Source of the DNA: Amyelois transitella
Lineage: Eukaryota > Arthropoda > Insecta > Lepidoptera > Pyralidae
NCBI RefSeq assembly: GCF_032362555.1
Contig: NC_083529.1
Span: 558,001-622,000, forward strand
Length of the DNA: 64,000 nucleotides
Direction: 5' to 3'
The translations under genes and the position numbers were made by a program. This document shows, piece after piece, positions 23,601 to 29,600 of this stretch; position 1 is the stretch's first letter; every line of letters starts with the position of its first letter. The notes beneath the pieces were generated by a model. It was not told the origin of the DNA. It ran no database searches and saw only the letters and a program-made list of their open reading frames with translations.

Positions 23601-26600
23601 TGTACTGTTGCCGTGGTGTCTGTGTGTGTGTGTGTGTCTGTCTGTACAGTACCTTGCTGGGCGGCGGCAGGCGCGCCCGCTGCTTCCTGCCGTCGTGGTA
23701 GGCGGGGTAGTGGTACGTGTGTACTGTTGCCGTGGTGTCTGTGTGTGTGTGTGTGTCTGTCTGTACAGTACCTTGCTGGGCGGCGGCAGGCGCGCCCGCT
23801 GCTTCCTGCCGTCGTGGTAGGCGGGGTAGTGGTACGTGTGTACTGTTGCCGTGGTGTCTGTGTGTGTGTGTGTGTCTGTCTGTACAGTACCTTGCTGGGC
23901 GGCGGCAGGCGCGCCCGCTGCTTCCTGCCGTCGTGGTAGGCGGGGTAGTGGTACGTGTGTACTGTTGCCGTGGTGTCTGTGTGTGTGTGTGTGTCTGTCT
24001 GTACAGTACCTTGCTGGGCGGCGGCAGGCGCGCCCGCTGCTTCCTGCCGTCGTGGTAGGCGGGGTAGTGGTACGTGTGTACTGTTGCCGTGGTGTCTGTG
24101 TGTGTGTGTGTGTCTGTCTGTACAGTACCTTGCTGGGCGGCGGCAGGCGCGCCCGCTGCTTCCTGCCGTCGTGGTAGGCGGGGTAGTGGTACGTGTGTAC
24201 TGTTGCCGTGGTGTCTGTGTGTGTGTGTGTGTCTGTCTGTACAGTACCTTGCTGGGCGGCGGCAGGCGCGCCCGCTGCTTCCTGCCGTCGTGGTAGGCGG
24301 GGTAGTGGTACGTGTGTACTGTTGCCGTGGTGTCTGTGTGTGTGTGTGTGTCTGTCTGTACAGTACCTTGCTGGGCGGCGGCAGGCGCGCCCGCTGCTTC
24401 CTGCCGTCGTGGTAGGCGGGGTAGTGGTACGTGTGTACTGTTGCCGTGGTGTCTGTGTGTGTGTGTGTGTCTGTCTGTACAGTACCTTGCTGGGCGGCGG
24501 CAGGCGCGCCCGCTGCTTCCTGCCGTCGTGGTAGGCGGGGTAGTGGTACGTGTGCTCGTGCCGCTGCGCCGCGGCCGTCAGCGACGACAGGTACTGCGAC
24601 TGGGCCGCCGACAGGCTGCCCGACATTCCCATTGGCTGTAACAACGAGATTGTTATGTGATTTAAAAAACTCTTATCAACATATTGCATTGTCATCGGTC
24701 CTTGATACGTGTGAAAAGTTCCAAGTTGATCAGACGTTTAGAAACCAGTGAAAATTAAGCTCAAAGATTCCGATACATACATACATACTTACATACATAC
24801 ATACAACCCAAGCTAATAAAAGCGTAGTAAAAAAGAAATACGAACGAATTTAGCACAAAAAGACTGGAATGTCATGCGCATTCCAATGTTTCCAATAGGC
24901 GATAGTTGTTGGCTCTGTCTACCCTGTGAGAGATGTGATATCTATCCCAACACCACTCATGGTTCTACCAATCTTCCGGTGATCATTGCCGAATCATGTT
25001 CGGAGTGCGTAGTTTGTTACCGCTTCTTCTGCACTGACGGCTTGGAAGCGGCAATAAACTTAAGTTTAAGTAATTTATTTGACGTCAACCAATGTTGTGA
25101 AACCAAAAGATTTGACTATTATTAAGCGATATGAAGTGTCCTATAATAATGAATAAAAAATGTTGGCATTTTGAATCATAAATAGCAGATATACAAGAAG
25201 AGGGTGGAAAGGTCGAAGTGGGAAGACCTAGACGAACGTATCTTGATCAAATTAAGGACGTCCTGGTAAAGGGTCAGGTCAAAAGTACCCGAAACCGCCG
25301 AGCTTGCATGAAGAGAGTTATCAATGTGGATGAAGCGAAGGAAGTTATGCAGAGATCGTGGCAAGTGGAAAGAGGTAGTCTCTGCTTACCCCTCCGGGAA
25401 AGAGGCGTGATTTTATGTATTTATGTATGTATGTATAATAATGTGACATAATCACCTGGTGATGGTGAGCGTGGAAGGTGTCCTCCTTGGCGGAGGCCGC
25501 GGGCTGCGTGGCGGACGCCACGGCCGCTACAGCCGCCGCCGTGTGGTTATTTGCAGAGTTTATTTGCTGTAAGGAAATATTTATCGTTATTTTTATACAC
25601 AATTACAAAAACAAAAATTTGATATATAAGAGCGTCATTACATACATAGTGACGTGTGGTTCCTGGCACCAATACAATAATAATAGGACCACTCCATCTA
25701 TTTCACATAGATGTCGTAAAAGGCGACCAAGAGATAGGCTTATAAACTTGGGATTCTTTTTTTAGGCGATGTGCTAGAATCCTGTCACTATTTGAATCTC
25801 AATTCTTTTATTAAATCGCACAGCTGAACGTAGCCTATCAGTCTTTTTAAGACTGTTTGCTCTGTCTACCCCGCAAGGGATATAGACGTGACTATATGTA
25901 CGTATGTATTACATTCAAACATATACACATATAATTACGTCTATATCCACTAGGGGTAGACACACCCAACAGTCTTGTCAAGACTGAAATGCCACGTCAT
26001 TTGTTCCTAGAAATTCATTCATTCATATAATCACGCCTATATATATATTGTGGGGTAGACAAACTCAACTCTCTTGTCAAGACTGAAAGGCGACATTCAG
26101 CAGCTTTATAACAGAATTGAGATTCAAATAGTGACAAATACCTATAAAAATAAATCAAAAACTCACGTCAATAATAGTATGGTGAGCGTTGTGGTATGTG
26201 TACGTGGGTATGTGGTCCGCAGTAGGGCCGTTGGCGGGCGGCGAGTCCCAGTCTTCCTGTAATGGGTAACAAATGACCGAGGTCAGAACCACACCTGGAT
26301 TGACTTCACTGGTGTCACACACCAATTGTCAATGACAGCGAAGGGAATGACGCGCTCAACCAAAAGCAGCGGAGAGTCTAAATCGCGATTACAAAGATTT
26401 CACGGATTGGAGCATATATCTTCTCTTTGTGGCGGTCGAGCCCCAATCATCGCTCCCGCTACAGACTCACTGATCCATTGTCCATGATATTATCCCTATA
26501 ATTTATAACAATGCCATCTCAACTAATATTATTATCGTGAAAGTAAGTTTCTTTGTTATTACTTCACAGTAAAACTGTTGTAGTGATTTTCATTAAATTT

Positions 26601-29600
26601 TGCATATATTTATATGTGAAGTATGGAAAAAGACTGGATTATTTCATGCGGGCAGAATCCCGGACATAAATTGGTATTATTAGTGCCATAATGTATTTGT
26701 TTTGCTTCATTTATGATTTTATGCAACTTGAAAAAGTCAAGGAAATTTCCCCACAAATATAATTAAAAGATCATAGAACCTCTTATATTCTAGAAACAAC
26801 TACTAAATAGAATAGAAGAGAATCTCAATTTTCTTTTGATAAGGGTTTACAAAAGGTGTAGCATAAAACATATATTTTGCTCCTGATAAACAATTAACTA
26901 TACCATGCAAATATTATAATATTATACATAAGTCACACATTTACTCTAAATAAAACGACGATATTGTTATGTCAAATATACTGCAAATAGTAACTTTATA
27001 TTCATATTGGTCAATAAGAAATAATTATTAAGAAATTAAATAACTTTGTTAAAAATTGAGGAATTTCAACAATGGGTTTTGCAAACGCGAGCAAAGTCGC
27101 GGGCAACAAGCAACAAATAAATGAGCATCGTTACCGCAGCCGCCTGCGCCGGCGCCGCGCCCGCCGCCTGCGCCGCGCCGCTGCTGGGCGTGAACACCTG
27201 CGGGCGCATATGGCACTGTACTATATCATGGCACGATCACATTTATGGGTGGAGATGATGCAGTGGTCAAAAATGTAACTGATTTTAAACTGTGACGTTG
27301 TTTAATGTTATTTATAAATAATCCTATACTATTAAACTAGCAACATTTGCAAATATATAAATAAATATATTCGTACTGGCGTTCTCGAAAACGGCTCAAA
27401 CGATTTCGTTGAAATATGAAATATAGGTGCATAAGGGGGTTAAAAAACAATTTAACTGGTTCCCTTTCCCAGTCTCAGGTCATTTTTCCATATATAAGAT
27501 GGCGCGCGCGCTCACTTTTGGCTCAATAGTATAAGCCACCGGAGACGGATTTTGACGTCAGAAAATCAGCTCAGTCACCCAGGTACTCTTAGATTACAGC
27601 GCCATTAGTGGATACTTTTTGCTAATATTCAATTAAAAGTCTGGATTTCTATTCATCCAGGTAAAAACTATAGTTCCCGTGATATTTGCAAAAAAAAACC
27701 TGTTTTCTTTTGTAGGTTGCACCAGCGCAGTTGCAGATTAAAACTAGTATAATTTATAAAATATTAATATGCACAAACTGACCTTGGTATCGGACAGTGA
27801 CCCTGACCACTCCTCGTTGTCCCAGTCTTCTGTTGCGGGGAACGTGTCGCCCATATTGCCACCTGATGACAAACAAACCATACATATATATCTCGTCTGT
27901 ATCTCTTGTTATTTATATGTGAACGGGCCGAGGGTCTAGTTAAGTTAGCTTAAGCATTGATCTTTGAAAAGAGGAAATAAACGAATTTTGAATTAGAATT
28001 GAATTGAATTCTGACCGACCTACCAGAACGGCCGCTACAATATGTTAATGAATTCGTATATGTAGAATCGTAATATATGACATTCTACGAAGATATTTAA
28101 ATAAATATAATGAATTGATGAACACCTGACCCAAAGACACAATCTAACAAGTACTTATTAATTTATTTATCATTCTAACACTATCTTTTACAGGCTATTC
28201 CAATGCGATAGTATAGCTATATAAACATTAATATGGTAATTGATTATAATCTTCTTATATATAAAATTCTCGTGTCATTCATTCCTGTACTCCTTCGAAA
28301 CGGCATGACCGATTGTCATGAAATTTTGTGAGCATATTGAGTAGATTTAAAAATCGGCCAACATCTACTTTCCATACTCCTCAGTGATAATCAAAGATCG
28401 GAATAGGTAGATTGAATTGGGGTCAATGAACTAAAACGTATATATTAATATGGACATGCCACCGGGATTGCGGGATTTGTAAATTATTAAGATTTTTTCG
28501 GAATTTTTACAAGTGGGATGAAGAATATATGTAGCTGTTTCCCTCGACTTCTTTCACGTAAATTGTAGTCCTATGTTACCCGCGGACAATGTAGTTTACT
28601 GTAAGTGTAAGTACTGAAATGGAATCCTGGAAAAGAGGCTTATCCATGTTATGCTTTCTATGGTAATTCATGATGCAAGTACATAAAATCAATCTACCTA
28701 TTCCGATCTCTGGTGATAATGGTTGTCCACATTTTCTTTAAACTAGAAATGACTTAAAAATTATTTATATGGCAAAACAATTTTTGCCGGGACAGCTAGT
28801 TAGCAGATATAGATATATTTTTACAAGAGAGAAGTGAAACAAGACAGCTCACCGTCAGCCGTGTGGTTGCTGTCGCCCCAGTCGGCGGCGTGTCGCGCGC
28901 CGCGGGCCCGGGGCGCGCCCCCCCGCCGGCCGCCGCGCCCCGCGCCCCGGGCTCCGCGCGCGCCCCGCACGGAGCCCCGGCCGCGCGCCCCGCGCCCTCC
29001 CTCGCCCTCGCCGCGACCTGTAGGTACGCAAAAGTTATCATCAATCACGTCTTTATCCCATGCGGGGTACAGCAATTCAAATCCAAAACTTTTATTCATT
29101 ATTATGAGACACTTCTTAGCACTTAATAATTTTCATATCTTTTGGTTCCACAACATTGGTTGACGTCAAATAAATTACTTAAAACTAAGTTTACTACCGC
29201 TTCCAAAGCGTCGATGCAGAAAAAACGATAACAAATTGCACTGCAACATTTGCTTCAACAACGTAAACATTACAAATATCCATCCCAAGTATATATACAA
29301 AAGTATTCCTTAATCACATTTAACGACATCCACAGGTAAAGGATACAACCAACAACCAACCAAAAATCTACACTCTCCTAAGCACTTTTATATTTATTTC
29401 ATGTTTTTCTAATGGTGTTCATTGATTAAATACATTTTATACATACAAACAAATCACATGTATTTCCTTTGCGGGGGAGACAGAGCCAACAGTCTTAAGG
29501 GGCAGGGCTCTGTCTACCCCGCAAGGGATATAGACATGGCCATATGTATGTATGTGTATGTGTGTGTGTGTGTAAGACAAATAAACCCACGCGGCCGGGG

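Noticed and set aside
8170..24560. CRISPR-like arrays
   Set aside because: Units are contiguous or have repeated spacers, and the genome is eukaryotic; no unique spacers or cas genes.
22893..24695. 600-codon minus-strand ORF
   Set aside because: Only its first part (lig exon 10) is coding; the rest is the 119-bp array.
28834..29163. Plus-strand ORF over lig exon 5
   Set aside because: Caused by GC-rich RGG codons on the other strand.
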